64,000 bases of DNA. Source: Amycolatopsis decaplanina DSM 44594. Its GTDB lineage: Bacteria; Actinomycetota; Actinomycetes; Mycobacteriales; Pseudonocardiaceae. This document shows, in pieces, positions 23,600 to 33,156 of this stretch. Numbering within the stretch: the stretch's first letter is position 1; every line of letters starts with the position of its first letter. The notes under the pieces are model-generated. The model did not search any database. It was not told the origin of the DNA and saw only the letters and a list, made by a program, of their open reading frames with translations. The stretch spans positions 124,001 through 188,000 of the forward strand of contig NZ_AOHO01000045.1 of the NCBI RefSeq assembly GCF_000342005.1, written 5' to 3'. The position numbers and the translations under genes were made by a program.

Positions 23600-24203
23600 A
23601 ACGGCACGTCCGCGCCACATGGCGCCGGTTCCCGAAGGTGACGGCGAACCGGCCGGTCCGACGGCCGAGGACCTGCTCGTCCGGGTCGCGAAGGGTGACG
23701 AGCGCGCCTTCGACGCCTTGTACGACCGGCTCGCCGGTCCGATCTTCGGCCTCGTGCGGCGGATCCTCCGTGACGCCGCGCAATCCGAAGAAGTCACTCA
23801 GGAGGTCATGGTGGAGTTGTGGCGCACGGCCTCGCGCTACTCCCCGGAGCGGGGGAGCGCGCTGAACTGGGCCATGACGCTCGCGCACCGCCGTGCCGTC
23901 GACCGTGTCCGCTCGGCGCGGGCCAGTTCGGACCGTGAGGTCAAGGCGACCTTCGAGGCCGCCCGTGCCCGCCCCTTCGACGAGGTGGCCGAGGCCGTCG
24001 CGGCCCGCTGGGAGCGTTCGCAGGTGCGCCGCTGCCTGACCACTCTCACCGAGCTGCAACGGGAATCCGTACTGCTCGCCTATTACCAGGGCTATACCTA
24101 TCGCGAGGTCTCAGAGGTGCTGCAGACCCCGCACGGAACGATCAAGACACGGCTCCGGGACGGCCTGATCAGGCTCCGGGACTGTTTGGGGGTGACGTCA
24201 TGA
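23589..24203 (+). CDS. sigK: ECF RNA polymerase sigma factor SigK
   Basis: A 204-residue ECF sigma factor. Sigma-2 (YDRLAGPIFGLVRRILRDAA...) and sigma-4 (LTELQRESVLLAYYQGYTYR) are both present. The start is TTG 23589, 5 nt after GGAGG; ATG 23619 is an alternative. Cys149 and Cys199 are exactly 50 residues apart, the spacing of the C133/C183 disulfide pair described for M. tuberculosis SigK, where oxidation loosens RskA. Gene content around it (FAD oxidoreductase, DUF1365, cfa, DUF1295, rskA) matches Rv0444c-Rv0449c, although orientation differs. Likely role: redox-responsive control of envelope lipid and protein genes. Confidence 0.92.
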   Translation: MIDETARPRHMAPVPEGDGEPAGPTAEDLLVRVAKGDERAFDALYDRLAGPIFGLVRRILRDAAQSEEVTQEVMVELWRTASRYSPERGSALNWAMTLAHRRAVDRVRSARASSDREVKATFEAARARPFDEVAEAVAARWERSQVRRCLTTLTELQRESVLLAYYQGYTYREVSEVLQTPHGTIKTRLRDGLIRLRDCLGVTS

Positions 24204-24970
24204 CCATGCCCGAAATGCACACGCTCACCGGGGCCTACGCCGTCGACGCGCTGTCCGAAGTGGAGCGTGCCCAGTTCCAGCGGCACCTCGCCGAGTGCGC
24301 TTCGTGCGCTCAAGAGGTCCTCGAACTGCAGATGACCGCGACCCGCCTCGGTGCGGCTCTGGCCGAAGACCCGCCGCCCGAGCTCAAGCACCGCGTGCTC
24401 GCCGAGGCGATGGCGACCAGGCAGCAGCCGCCGAAGACGCGCTTCGGCACCGGGGAGCGCGTCAAGGATCGACGCCGTGCCCCGCGCTGGGCGATCGCCG
24501 CGGTCGCGGCGGCGGTCGTCGGACTGGCGGGCACCGCCGTGTTCGGCGGAATCGCCTACGACAACCACTCGCAGCTGACCGCCGCGCGGGAGCGCGCGGC
24601 GGTGTACGCGGACCGGTACGCCCCGGTCGCCGACGTCCTTGCGGCCGCCGACCTCCGGACCGGGCACGCCGAGACCTCCGCCGGGGGCGGCGGGACCGTG
24701 ATGATGTCGCGAGCGAAGGACCGGCTCGTCTTCATGGCGGCGCAGCTGCCGAAGAACGAGCCGGGCCGGACGTACCAGGCTTGGCTGATGTACCCGGGGA
24801 CCGCACCCAAGCCCGCCGGGCTCATTTCCGGTGGTCAGGACGGTGCGCTGCTGGTCGCCGACGGACTCGGCGGTGCCGAGAAGTTCGCGCTCAGCGTCGA
24901 ACAGGCCGGCGGATCACCGACCGGATCGCCTTCGAAGGATGTCGTCATGGTCATGTCCATGCCCACCTGA
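24200..24970 (+). CDS. rskA: Anti-sigma-K factor RskA
   Basis: A 256-residue single-pass membrane anti-sigma factor. The N-terminal cytoplasmic domain has a ZAS-type motif H29-x3-C33-x2-C36 (RHLAECASC). A transmembrane helix covers about residues 97-119, and the extracytoplasmic RskA domain follows ([20 protein letters not shown]). It is predicted to hold SigK at the membrane and release it after proteolysis. ATGA overlap with sigK gives stoichiometric translation. The C-terminus ends in [11 protein letters not shown] without a second helix. Confidence 0.92.
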   Translation: MTMPEMHTLTGAYAVDALSEVERAQFQRHLAECASCAQEVLELQMTATRLGAALAEDPPPELKHRVLAEAMATRQQPPKTRFGTGERVKDRRRAPRWAIAAVAAAVVGLAGTAVFGGIAYDNHSQLTAARERAAVYADRYAPVADVLAAADLRTGHAETSAGGGGTVMMSRAKDRLVFMAAQLPKNEPGRTYQAWLMYPGTAPKPAGLISGGQDGALLVADGLGGAEKFALSVEQAGGSPTGSPSKDVVMVMSMPT

Positions 24971-25220
24971 TCTCCGCCCTTACCAGGCCGCCGTTCGCCG
25001 CCGCGACCGGGTCTCGCTCTTGCGCCCGCGAACATGTTGTGGCAAAACACCTTTGCGACACACGGCGTGGCTACTGGATTCGAGCCTGCCTGGTGCATAC
25101 CGTCCTGCTTCAACGTCGGCAGTTGACATAACTCTCAATCTGAACTTCAGCTCGAGGGTTCGGCACAGGCTCAGCGACCGGCGGGCAGCACGAGCACACA
25201 CGATCAGGAAGGCGGCTCCG

Positions 25221-26543
25221 ATGACGCCCCCGCACAACTACCTTGCGGTGATCAAGGTCGTCGGTATCGGCGGCGGCGGAGTTAACGCCGTGAACCGCAT
25301 GATCGAGGTCGGCCTCAAAGGTGTCGAGTTCATCGCGGTGAACACCGACGCTCAGGCACTGCTCATGTCCGACGCCGACGTCAAGCTCGACATCGGCCGG
25401 GAACTGACCCGCGGCCTCGGTGCCGGCGCCGCCCCCGAGGTGGGGCAGAAGGCCGCCGAGGACCACCGCGAAGAGATCGAAGAGGTCATCAAGGGCGCCG
25501 ACATGGTGTTCGTGACCGCGGGTGAGGGCGGCGGCACCGGCACCGGTGGCGCGCCCGTCGTCGCCCAGATCGCCCGCAAACTCGGCGCGCTGACCATCGG
25601 CGTCGTCACCCGCCCGTTCACCTTCGAGGGCAAGCGCCGCAGCAAGCAGGCCGAAGAGGGCATCCAGCAGCTGCGCAACGAATGCGACACCCTCATCGTC
25701 ATCCCGAACGACCGGCTGCTGCAGCTGGGCGACATCGGCGTCTCGCTGATGGACGCCTTCCGCTCGGCCGACGAGGTGCTGCTTTCGGGTGTCCAGGGCA
25801 TCACCGACCTGATCACCACGCCGGGTCTGATCAACCTGGACTTCGCCGACGTCAAGAGCGTCATGTCCGGCGCGGGCTCCGCGCTGATGGGCATCGGCTC
25901 GGCGCGCGGTGAGGGCCGGGCGATCCAGGCGGCGGAGAAGGCGATCAACTCGCCGCTGCTGGAAGCGTCGATGGACGGGGCGCACGGCGCGCTGCTGTCG
26001 ATCGCGGGCGGATCGGATCTCGGGTTGTTCGAGATCAACGAAGCCGCGTCGCTGGTGCAGGAGTCCGCGCACCCCGACGCCAACATCATCTTCGGGACGA
26101 TCATCGACGACTCGCTCGGCGACGAGGTCCGGGTCACGGTGATCGCGGCCGGTTTCGACGCCGGCACCCCGACCCACAAGAAGCTCGACCCGCCGGCGTT
26201 CGGCTCTCGGTCGAACTCGACCGCGTCCGCCCAGGCGGGCCAGGTCAACGGCGGCGGGGCGACTCCGGTGCAGAGCCCGCCTTCGGGCGCCACGCCGGTA
26301 CCGTCGACCGGTTCGAACGGCTACCCGGTCGCGCCGCCGCGCACGCACACGCCGATGCCGTCCACCCGTAACGAGGGCAACGGCTCGATGACCGGCGGGC
26401 TCCCGCAGCCCGGCGGCGGTTCGCGCGGCTACTCGCCGATCGGGTCGAACACGAACCACGGCAGCCTGCCCGGCCGCGCCACGCCGGTGCACGACGACCC
26501 GTCGGACGACGAGGTCGACGTGCCCCCGTTCATGCGGCGGTAG
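25221..26543 (+). CDS. ftsZ: Cell division GTPase FtsZ
   Basis: A 440-residue bacterial tubulin that polymerises into the Z-ring. The N-terminal [13 protein letters not shown], the tubulin signature [10 protein letters not shown] (about residues 103-112) and the T7 loop ([11 protein letters not shown]) are intact. A 100-residue Pro/Ser/Gly-rich linker leads to the C-terminal peptide [12 protein letters not shown], the docking site for partners such as SepF. ATG 25221 follows AGGAAGGCGG. Upstream, 24971-25220 holds no gene, and TTGACA at 25123 may be a -35 element. It heads the ftsZ-pgeF-yggS-sepF-yggT-divIVA order of actinobacteria. Confidence 0.98.
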   Translation: MTPPHNYLAVIKVVGIGGGGVNAVNRMIEVGLKGVEFIAVNTDAQALLMSDADVKLDIGRELTRGLGAGAAPEVGQKAAEDHREEIEEVIKGADMVFVTAGEGGGTGTGGAPVVAQIARKLGALTIGVVTRPFTFEGKRRSKQAEEGIQQLRNECDTLIVIPNDRLLQLGDIGVSLMDAFRSADEVLLSGVQGITDLITTPGLINLDFADVKSVMSGAGSALMGIGSARGEGRAIQAAEKAINSPLLEASMDGAHGALLSIAGGSDLGLFEINEAASLVQESAHPDANIIFGTIIDDSLGDEVRVTVIAAGFDAGTPTHKKLDPPAFGSRSNSTASAQAGQVNGGGATPVQSPPSGATPVPSTGSNGYPVAPPRTHTPMPSTRNEGNGSMTGGLPQPGGGSRGYSPIGSNTNHGSLPGRATPVHDDPSDDEVDVPPFMRR

Positions 26544-26559
26544 CTCGCCAGTACGTTCC

Positions 26560-26597
26560 GTGAAGGCCTCCTTGACTACAGTCGAGGGGGCCTTCAC
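26560..26597. terminator. Hairpin between ftsZ and pgeF
   Basis: GTGAAGGCC (26560-26568) pairs with GGCCTTCAC (26589-26597), with an imperfect inner stem (CTTGACT/AGTCGAG). The GTGAAGGCCTCCTTGA core is shared with the palindrome at 33264-33320. It probably attenuates or ends ftsZ transcription. Confidence 0.6.
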
Positions 26598-26617
26598 TCA
26601 GGTCTAGGAGGAAACGC

Positions 26618-27325
26618 GTGCGGGTACGGCGGGTTGTCACGACAAGGGCGGGCGGGGCTTCCCGTGCCCCTTACGACACCTTCAACCTCGGTGATCACGT
26701 CGGTGACGACGCGGGCGACGTCTACGCCAACCGCAAACGCCTCGCCGCCGAACTCGGCCTCGCCGAGGACAGGCTGGCGTGGATGGAGCAGGTCCACGGT
26801 CGCACCGCCACCGTCGTCGACGGTTCCGAGACCTCCGCCGCCGAAGCGACCGACGCGCTCGTGACGGCCGAGCCCGGCCTCGCGCTCGTCGTGCTCGTCG
26901 CCGACTGCGTTCCTCTTCTACTGGCCGACGTCGAAGCCGGTGTCGCCGCCGCCGTCCACGCGGGCCGCGTCGGCGCCAGGGTCGGTGTCGTCCCCGCCGC
27001 GATCGAGGCGATGCGTTCGCTCGGCGCCGAACCGGGCCGGACCGAAGCGCTGCTCGGTCCCGCGATCTGCGGCGACTGCTACGAAGTCCCCGCCGACATG
27101 GCCGCCGACGTCGAGAAGCACGTGCCGGGCAGCGCCTGCAAAACCCGCAAGGGTACGCCGGGGCTCGACCTGCGCGCCGGTCTCTGGCGGCAACTGGCCG
27201 ACCTCGGCGTCGGCAAGATCGGCGTCGATCCGCGCTGTACCAACGAAGACAAGACCCTGTTCAGCTTCCGCCGCGACGGCACCACCGGCCGGATCGCCGG
27301 AATCACGTGGCTGGACGCGTCGTGA
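26618..27325 (+). CDS. pgeF: Peptidoglycan editing factor / multicopper-oxidase-like YfiH
   Basis: A 235-residue protein of the DUF152 (YfiH/LACC1) family. In E. coli PgeF removes wrongly incorporated L-serine from muropeptide precursors; purine nucleosidase activity is known for LACC1 relatives. The conserved metal/catalytic residues appear in LAWMEQVHG, VVLVADCVPLLLAD and AAVHAGRVG, plus GPAICGDCYEV and DPRCTNEDKTLFSFRRDG. GTG 26618 follows AGGAGGAAAC. It lies between ftsZ and yggS as in other actinobacteria, consistent with a cell-wall role. Confidence 0.9.
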   Translation: MRVRRVVTTRAGGASRAPYDTFNLGDHVGDDAGDVYANRKRLAAELGLAEDRLAWMEQVHGRTATVVDGSETSAAEATDALVTAEPGLALVVLVADCVPLLLADVEAGVAAAVHAGRVGARVGVVPAAIEAMRSLGAEPGRTEALLGPAICGDCYEVPADMAADVEKHVPGSACKTRKGTPGLDLRAGLWRQLADLGVGKIGVDPRCTNEDKTLFSFRRDGTTGRIAGITWLDAS

Positions 27326-27359
27326 GCACCGCCGACGTACTTTCTCCCGCGGAGGCGGC

Positions 27360-28091
27360 ATGAACACGGCCCGCAAGGGGGAACTGGCCGCCTCCCTCGC
27401 CGAAGTGGAAGAACGGATCGTCGCCGCGTGCGAGGCGGCGGGCCGGGCCCGCGACGAGGTCAAGTTGCTCGCGGTCACCAAGACCTTCCCGGCGCTCGAC
27501 GCCGCGCTGCTCGCCGACCTCGGCGCACTCGACCTCGCCGAGAACCGCGATCAGGAAGCGGCCGCGAAGGCCGAAGAGGTCGCCGCTCTGCGTCCGGACG
27601 CCCGCATCCGCTGGCATATGGTCGGCAGTTTGCAGCGGAACAAGGCCAAATCGGTCGTGCGCTGGGCGGACGAAGTCCAGTCCGTCGACTCCGAGCGTCT
27701 CGCCGACGCACTCGCGAAGGCGACCAAGTCGGCGCTCGATTCCGGGCAACGTGATCACCCGTTGGACGTCCTCATTCAAGTAAGTCTCGATGACGATCCG
27801 AAGCGCGGGGGCATTCGGTTGAGCGAAGTGGGCCATTTGGCGGCGCGGATAGCCTATGTGGGTGATATTCGCCTCCGAGGGCTTATGGCGGTGGCTCCGC
27901 TGGGTACTGACCCCGCAGAGGCGTTCGAGAAGCTCGCTCGTGCGTCGGAGCGTCTACGGGAAGATCACCCAAATGCCCGTGAGATCTCCGCCGGAATGAG
28001 CAATGATCTCGAGCAGGCGATCGCGCACGGCTCGACCTGTGTGCGTGTCGGAACCGCGTTGCTCGGTGGACGCGGTTTAGCCTCGCCCTAG
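27360..28091 (+). CDS. YggS family PLP-binding homeostasis protein
   Basis: A 243-residue PLP-binding alanine-racemase-fold protein of the YggS/PROSC family, which buffers pyridoxal phosphate and has no known catalytic reaction. The PLP lysine is expected in [26 protein letters not shown] and [11 protein letters not shown] are the other signature blocks, and [28 protein letters not shown] closes the protein. ATG 27360 lies 4 nt after GGAGG and 34 bp after pgeF. The position before sepF is conserved in actinobacteria. Confidence 0.93.
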   Translation: MNTARKGELAASLAEVEERIVAACEAAGRARDEVKLLAVTKTFPALDAALLADLGALDLAENRDQEAAAKAEEVAALRPDARIRWHMVGSLQRNKAKSVVRWADEVQSVDSERLADALAKATKSALDSGQRDHPLDVLIQVSLDDDPKRGGIRLSEVGHLAARIAYVGDIRLRGLMAVAPLGTDPAEAFEKLARASERLREDHPNAREISAGMSNDLEQAIAHGSTCVRVGTALLGGRGLASP

Positions 28092-28173
28092 GGAATACCG
28101 TCTCGTCGTTACGGGGAGTGGCGGCGAGGGCGGGGGAGCACGGTGCGGGACGCGGCTAAGGCTAGGGAGAGGC

Positions 28174-28773
28174 ATGAGCGCGCTGCAGAAGCTGAAGGCC
28201 TACTTCGGGATGGTGCCCGCGGACGAAGACGGCTATGACGTCGAGGACGACTACCGGCGAGGCTACGCCGAAGACGAATATGACTACGACGACGAGCCGC
28301 AGGCCCGGTCACGGGGTGGACGTTACCGGGATGTCGACGACACTTATGACGAGCCGGCGCCCCGGCCTCGGTCACGCTCCGTGGCCAGTCCGGAGCCTGC
28401 CGTCCACGGAGCGCTGGCGATCGACCGCCAGCCGGAGCCGGTCGCGCGGCTGCGGCCGGTCACCGAGCCGGTCCGCCCTGCGGTGCGTGACCCGTTGAGC
28501 CGGATCACGACGCTGCACCCGACGAGTTACGCGGAGGCGCGCGCGATCGGGGAGCACTACCGGGAAGGCATCCCGGTGATCATGAACCTCACGGAGATGG
28601 AGAACGCGGACGCGAAGCGTCTCGTCGACTTCGCCGCGGGACTCGCCTTCGCGTTGCGCGGGTCGATGGACAAGGTCACCAACAAGGTGTTCCTTCTCTC
28701 ACCGCCCGATGTGGATGTCACCGCGGAGGACCGTCGGCGGATTGCCGAAGGCGGATTATTCCTGCGCGGCTGA
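28174..28773 (+). CDS. sepF: Cell division protein SepF
   Basis: A 199-residue FtsZ-associated membrane anchor. An N-terminal amphipathic helix ([14 protein letters not shown]) is followed by an acidic, Tyr/Asp/Arg-rich linker (residues about 20-75) and the C-terminal SepF core ([29 protein letters not shown]) ending in [11 protein letters not shown]. In actinobacteria lacking FtsA, SepF is the main membrane tether for FtsZ. The length and order are as expected for the family. Confidence 0.96.
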   Translation: MSALQKLKAYFGMVPADEDGYDVEDDYRRGYAEDEYDYDDEPQARSRGGRYRDVDDTYDEPAPRPRSRSVASPEPAVHGALAIDRQPEPVARLRPVTEPVRPAVRDPLSRITTLHPTSYAEARAIGEHYREGIPVIMNLTEMENADAKRLVDFAAGLAFALRGSMDKVTNKVFLLSPPDVDVTAEDRRRIAEGGLFLRG

Positions 28774-28878
28774 TCACCCGGTGACCGCTGAGCGCAGCCG
28801 GATGTGATTTTGTCGACTCATCGGCATCTCTGGCCCCTCGACCGCGTCTTTTGACGCGGGGCATGGCAGAGTGGTTAC

Positions 28879-29163
28879 GTGAATGCTGTGTTGCTGGTCG
28901 TCTGGTACGTGCTGTTCGCCTTCTGGCTCCTGCTGACGGCACGGATCGTCGTCGAGCTCGTGCGTGCTTTCGCTCGCGAGTGGCGTCCTGCCGGAGGGGT
29001 TGCGGTAACGCTCGAGACCATCTACACAGTGACCGACCCACCGGTTCGTCTGTTCAGACGAATCATCCCGACCGTACGAATCGGCGGCGTCGGACTGGAC
29101 TTATCGATTATGGTGCTGCTGTTGGTTGTGTTCTTCGCGATGCAGCTGGCAACGCCAGGGTGA
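28879..29163 (+). CDS. YggT family membrane protein
   Basis: A 94-residue integral membrane protein with two hydrophobic segments (VLLVVWYVLFAFWLLLTAR, LSIMVLLLVVFFAMQL) separated by the family block IYTVTDPPVRLFRRIIPTVRIGGVGLDLS. The function is unknown; the family sits between sepF and divIVA in most actinobacteria and is presumed to act in division or envelope growth. GTG 28879 is the start. A short hairpin (CCGCGTC-TTTT-GACGCGG, 28842-28859) lies just upstream. Confidence 0.9.
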   Translation: MNAVLLVVWYVLFAFWLLLTARIVVELVRAFAREWRPAGGVAVTLETIYTVTDPPVRLFRRIIPTVRIGGVGLDLSIMVLLLVVFFAMQLATPG

Positions 29164-29217
29164 TTTTCGGGGAAGCCCCGGTGGACCTGCAGGCCATGGA
29201 GTGCGTGAGGTGATCTG

Positions 29218-30075
29218 ATGTCGTTGACCCCCGCTGACGTGCATAACGTCGCGTTCAGCAAGCCGCCCATTGGCAAAAGGGGCTACAACGAGGACGAGGT
29301 GGACGCGTTCCTCGACCTGGTGGAGACCGAGCTTGCCCGGTTGATCGAGGACAACAACGAGCTGCGGCAGCAGGTCGAGCAGCTCGACAACGAGCTCGAG
29401 ACCACCCGTGGTGAGCTCGAGAACGCCAAGGCCGGCGCCGTCGGCCCGCCGCCGCAGGTACGCGACGAGCCGTCGCGTCGCCTGACGCCGGTGCCGCCGC
29501 AGTCGGCGATGGAGCAGACCCAGGCCCACTCGATGGTGCCGGACAACGGGGAGCCCAACGTCCAGGCCGCGAAGGTGCTCGGGCTGGCGCAGGAAATGGC
29601 CGACAGGCTCACCGCCGAGGCCAAGACCGAGTCGGACGGCATGCTCGCCGAAGCCCGGACCAAGTCCGAGCAGCTGCTGTCGGACGCGCGGTCCAAGTCG
29701 GACTCGATGGTGAACGAGGCGCGCACCCGCGCCGAGACCATGCTGAACGACGCGCGGACCCGTGCCGAGACCTTGGAGCGCCAGGCGCGCGACAAGGCGA
29801 CGACCATGGAGCGCGAGGCTCAGCGCAAGTACACCGAGACCATGAACAACATGAACGCGGAGAAGGGCTCGCTGGGCAAGAAGATCGAAGAGCTGCGCAC
29901 GATCGAGCGGGAGTACCGCACGAGGCTGCGCGGATTCCTCGAGTCCCAGCTGCGTGAGCTCGACGACCGCGGTTCGGCCGCTCCCGCCTCGGCGTCCTCG
30001 TCGAACTCGGGGCAGTCGTCGTCCTCCGGTAGCGGACAGGGCTACTCGTTCGGCCCCCGGGCCGAAGCGGGCTGA
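29218..30075 (+). CDS. divIVA: DivIVA / Wag31 polar growth protein
   Basis: A 285-residue coiled-coil protein that marks poles and septa and directs apical cell-wall growth. The N-terminal membrane-binding domain ([31 protein letters not shown]) is followed by a coiled coil, a Pro/Gln-rich spacer and a second long coiled coil with strongly repeated segments ([31 protein letters not shown]). The Ser/Gly-rich tail is variable in the family. It is probably essential, as in mycobacteria. A hairpin follows the stop. Confidence 0.96.
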   Translation: MSLTPADVHNVAFSKPPIGKRGYNEDEVDAFLDLVETELARLIEDNNELRQQVEQLDNELETTRGELENAKAGAVGPPPQVRDEPSRRLTPVPPQSAMEQTQAHSMVPDNGEPNVQAAKVLGLAQEMADRLTAEAKTESDGMLAEARTKSEQLLSDARSKSDSMVNEARTRAETMLNDARTRAETLERQARDKATTMEREAQRKYTETMNNMNAEKGSLGKKIEELRTIEREYRTRLRGFLESQLRELDDRGSAAPASASSSNSGQSSSSGSGQGYSFGPRAEAG

Positions 30076-30105
30076 TCTCCACCCCGCCTGATTTCTACCC
30101 AGTGG

Positions 30106-30141
30106 AACGGCCTCGGCACTCTCCGGAGGGTCGGGGCCGTT
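30106..30141 (+). terminator. Hairpin terminator after divIVA
   Basis: AACGGCC (30106-30112) pairs with GGCCGTT (30135-30141), and additional CG pairs extend the stem inward. The right arm runs into TTCGC. It separates divIVA from the following membrane-protein gene. Confidence 0.6.
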
Positions 30142-30169
30142 TCGCTTGGCCCTCGTGTTGTAATTCACC

Positions 30170-30751
30170 GTGCTCTACATCGTCCTGGTACTGGTACTGG
30201 CGGCTCTGGGGCTGCTCGTCGCGGCGCTCATCACCGCGAACTCCCTGTGGGCCTGGATCTCCATCGGTCTCTCCGTCGTAGCCGGGTTGCTGCTCGTCTT
30301 CGACTGGCTGCACCGCCGGAAGAAGCGCGCGACCGACGAGGCCGGCGCCGACTCCGAAGAGACCGAAGACCCGGTTGAGGCCGACGATTCGACCGACGTC
30401 GAAGAGAGCGACGCGGACGAGGAGAAGAAACCCGAGGACGTCGAGCAGACCGTCTTGATGCCCGCCGCCGGTGAGCTGGGCGACGCGGACGAGACCCCGG
30501 AGCCTCAGCGCGACGGAGACCCCGGCGAGGAGAAGAGCGACGCCGCGGATGTCGCGGTCGTCTCCGAACTCGAGGTCGAGGTCGTCGTCGTCGACGAGTA
30601 CCCGCGCTATCACGTGACTTCGTGCGCGTGGCTCGAATCCCGGGACACGATCCCGCTCGGCATCGGGGAGGCGCGGCAGCTCGGGTTCACCCCGTGCGCG
30701 CTGTGCACGCCCGACGCCGAGATCGCCGGACAACACCGCGAGAAGGCCTAG
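30170..30751 (+). CDS. Membrane protein with acidic linker and C-terminal Cys motif
   Basis: A 193-residue protein of unknown function. Two N-terminal hydrophobic helices (about residues 1-23 and 26-45) end in a basic HRRKKR stop. A highly acidic linker (EETEDPVEADDSTDVEESDADEE) follows, then a compact C-terminal motif YHVTSCAWLESRDTIPLG...FTPCALCTPDAEI, with C-x(n)-C-x2-C cysteines that could bind metal. Relatives are often found just after divIVA in this order of bacteria. GTG 30170 is the start. Its stop overlaps the stop of the convergent FUSC gene within CTAG. Confidence 0.8.
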   Translation: MLYIVLVLVLAALGLLVAALITANSLWAWISIGLSVVAGLLLVFDWLHRRKKRATDEAGADSEETEDPVEADDSTDVEESDADEEKKPEDVEQTVLMPAAGELGDADETPEPQRDGDPGEEKSDAADVAVVSELEVEVVVVDEYPRYHVTSCAWLESRDTIPLGIGEARQLGFTPCALCTPDAEIAGQHREKA

Positions 30752-32565
30752 GCCCCTTTGAGCGTCTGAGCCGCTTCGCCGACCGCCACCACGTCGGCGG
30801 CGATCGTGTCGAGCACCAGACGCTGTTCCTCGTCCGCGTCCCGCGGCACCGGGATCTCCGCTGCCTCATCGGTGCCGAGCGTGCGTGCCGCCTCGTCGAG
30901 GGCGTCCGCCGCTCCGGCCGATCCGGGCCGCAGCAAAAGCGACGACGCCGTGACGGACAGACCGCGCAAGGCTTCGGCGGCGTTCTCCAGCGCGTCCCGC
31001 TGGCCGGGCGAGGGTTCCTTGGTACCCGGTTCCGCGGCGAGCAGGCCGTGGTGAGCGACGGCGGCGGCACGGAACTCGAGCCCGAGCGTCCGCGGGTCGA
31101 CGTCCTCGCCGCGCAGTTTCCGCCCCACCGAGCCGAGCAGCGCACGGGAGGCGCCGACAGCGCTCTCGAACCGTTCCCCCGGACCGGGTTTCGGCACGCC
31201 GGGAATCGCGGCGAAACCGAACAGCAGGGCGATGGCGCCGGCGAGGACCATGAGGAGCAGGTACTCGACGAGCACGTAACGCGGGTCGAGATGCCTGGTG
31301 GTCGCGTTCATGCCGACCGACATCAGGACCATGCAGCCGTTGAACACCGCCGGACGCGTCCGCATGAACGAGAACCCGCCGAGCAGTGCGACCAGCCCGA
31401 TCGGCAGCAGAAACCCTTGCGGCAGAAGCCAAAGAACGAGGGTGAGTACGACAGCGCCGCCAAGTGAGCCGGCGATCCGTTGCCAGGCCTTGCCGAGGCT
31501 GTCCCGCCATTCCGGTTGCATGATGGCGAAAGTGCCGAGCAGGAAGGACACGGTGAGCGGGTCGCCGGGCCGGAAACTCGCGACCACGAGCGCCAGCCCG
31601 ACGCCGAGCCCGCAGCGAAGCGCGTGTCGGAACTGGGCCGACTGCCAGGAAAACGCGCCGCTCAGCTCGATCCGGCGTAGCTCCTTCCGAAGTCCTTTCG
31701 GAACGTCCACACGCGACTCATCGCGTTCGATCGCCGCGGTCCGGATGGTTTCGAGGGCCTCCCAGAGCGCGGTGACGAGCCTTGCCGTGGCGCCGGGAAG
31801 TCCGGAGGGTTCCCTGCGCCGCAACGGTTCGATTTCGTCCGGTGCCGTCGGGCTTCGGACGGCCTCGGCGAGCCTGGCGGCTTCTTCCTTGGCCGCGTCG
31901 AGCGTTTCACCGATTTCGGGGCTGTCCAGCCGTTTCCGGCGGATCTCGAGCAACCCGGTCGCCGCGCGATACCGGAACATGCCGCCGAGGACCCTGCCGG
32001 TCCAGCGACGGGGCCGGTCCGCGAGCCAAAGCCGCGCCGCGCGCTCCTGCGTTTCAGACGACCCCGACTCGAGCGCGCCGGCCAGCGCGTCACGGGTCGG
32101 TTCGGCCGGATCCTTCACGCCCATCAACGCTCGCAACAGGATCACGACCCCCACCGCGAGCGCGGGCGCGCCCAGGACCTGCCCCGCCGACGCCGTCCCG
32201 GTCACTTGGAAGCCGTAACCGAACAGCGATGCCATCCCGAGCCCCAGCCCGACCGTGACGAACCGTGCCCCGAGCACGGGCAACAACCCGGCGACGACCA
32301 CGATCACCACCAGCAGCCCGATCGCCGCCCACTGCGACACCGCCCCCAGTAACCGCGGCACACCGACCGCGAGGATCAGCGCGGGCGCGAACCACGCCAG
32401 CAACCGCAGATCCGCCCAAAGCGGCCCGCCGACCGCCGCGATGAGACAGAAGAGCGCGGTGAGGGCCGCCAGGACGGCCGCGTTGCCCAGTCCCAGGAGG
32501 AACCCGAGCCCGCTGACGCCGCCGAGAACCACCAGCAGGACGATGAGGAGTCCGGGCCCTTTCAT
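30748..32565 (-). CDS. FUSC family membrane protein
   Basis: A 605-residue protein of the fusaric-acid-resistance/aromatic-acid-exporter superfamily (FUSC). Two blocks of hydrophobic helices (about residues 1-165 and 310-445) flank cytoplasmic segments, the usual FUSC arrangement; GLGVGLALVVASFRPGDPLTV and FLLGTFAIMQPEWRDSLGKAWQRIAGSLGGA lie in the second block. It is presumed to export small aromatic or amphipathic compounds; the substrate is not identifiable. ATG 32565 has a weak ribosome site. It lies on the opposite strand to the division genes in an insert between divIVA and ileS. Confidence 0.8.
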   Translation of the reverse strand: MKGPGLLIVLLVVLGGVSGLGFLLGLGNAAVLAALTALFCLIAAVGGPLWADLRLLAWFAPALILAVGVPRLLGAVSQWAAIGLLVVIVVVAGLLPVLGARFVTVGLGLGMASLFGYGFQVTGTASAGQVLGAPALAVGVVILLRALMGVKDPAEPTRDALAGALESGSSETQERAARLWLADRPRRWTGRVLGGMFRYRAATGLLEIRRKRLDSPEIGETLDAAKEEAARLAEAVRSPTAPDEIEPLRRREPSGLPGATARLVTALWEALETIRTAAIERDESRVDVPKGLRKELRRIELSGAFSWQSAQFRHALRCGLGVGLALVVASFRPGDPLTVSFLLGTFAIMQPEWRDSLGKAWQRIAGSLGGAVVLTLVLWLLPQGFLLPIGLVALLGGFSFMRTRPAVFNGCMVLMSVGMNATTRHLDPRYVLVEYLLLMVLAGAIALLFGFAAIPGVPKPGPGERFESAVGASRALLGSVGRKLRGEDVDPRTLGLEFRAAAVAHHGLLAAEPGTKEPSPGQRDALENAAEALRGLSVTASSLLLRPGSAGAADALDEAARTLGTDEAAEIPVPRDADEEQRLVLDTIAADVVAVGEAAQTLKGA

Positions 32566-33156
32566 CGGGCCCCGTAGATCGACATACCCGTCAACCTAGA
32601 GGCGGTGGCGGGGACGGCAACTCGAGCCCGGTCGTATCACCAAGGTCCGCGGCTTACGACGTCCTGAATCTTCCCCGCGGGCGCCATGACGAGGTCAGAT
32701 CCAGGCGATCCACGTATTTCCCAGGTTGCCTCGCCGGTCTCTGTAGCCTGAATATGCGATAGCACAAGACCCGAGATGACGCGCACCGAGTGGTGGCGTG
32801 TCGATACGGCGACGCTGCATGCCCGGAAGCAGGAATTGGCAGTGCTGAAGCGTCAGATGAATGCGGAGCAGAATGCGATCCTGGCGGAAATCAATGCGCG
32901 CGGGGTTCGTGCCTGCAGCGGTCATTCGACGTTGGCGGTGTTGATTTTCGAGGATTTCCAGGTGACCGATAAGGAAGCCGGTGCCCGTGCCGACCGGGTG
33001 CTGGCGTTGCATCCCGGTGTGGGGGTGGGTGGCGGTGTCGTTCCACCATTGGCTCCTCTGACGGCTGAAGCCGCGGCCGAGGGCGCGATCGGCGGTTCGC
33101 AGATCGACGCGATCGGCTGTGACATGCCAGTGCCGCGTTGTACCGCCCGCCACATC

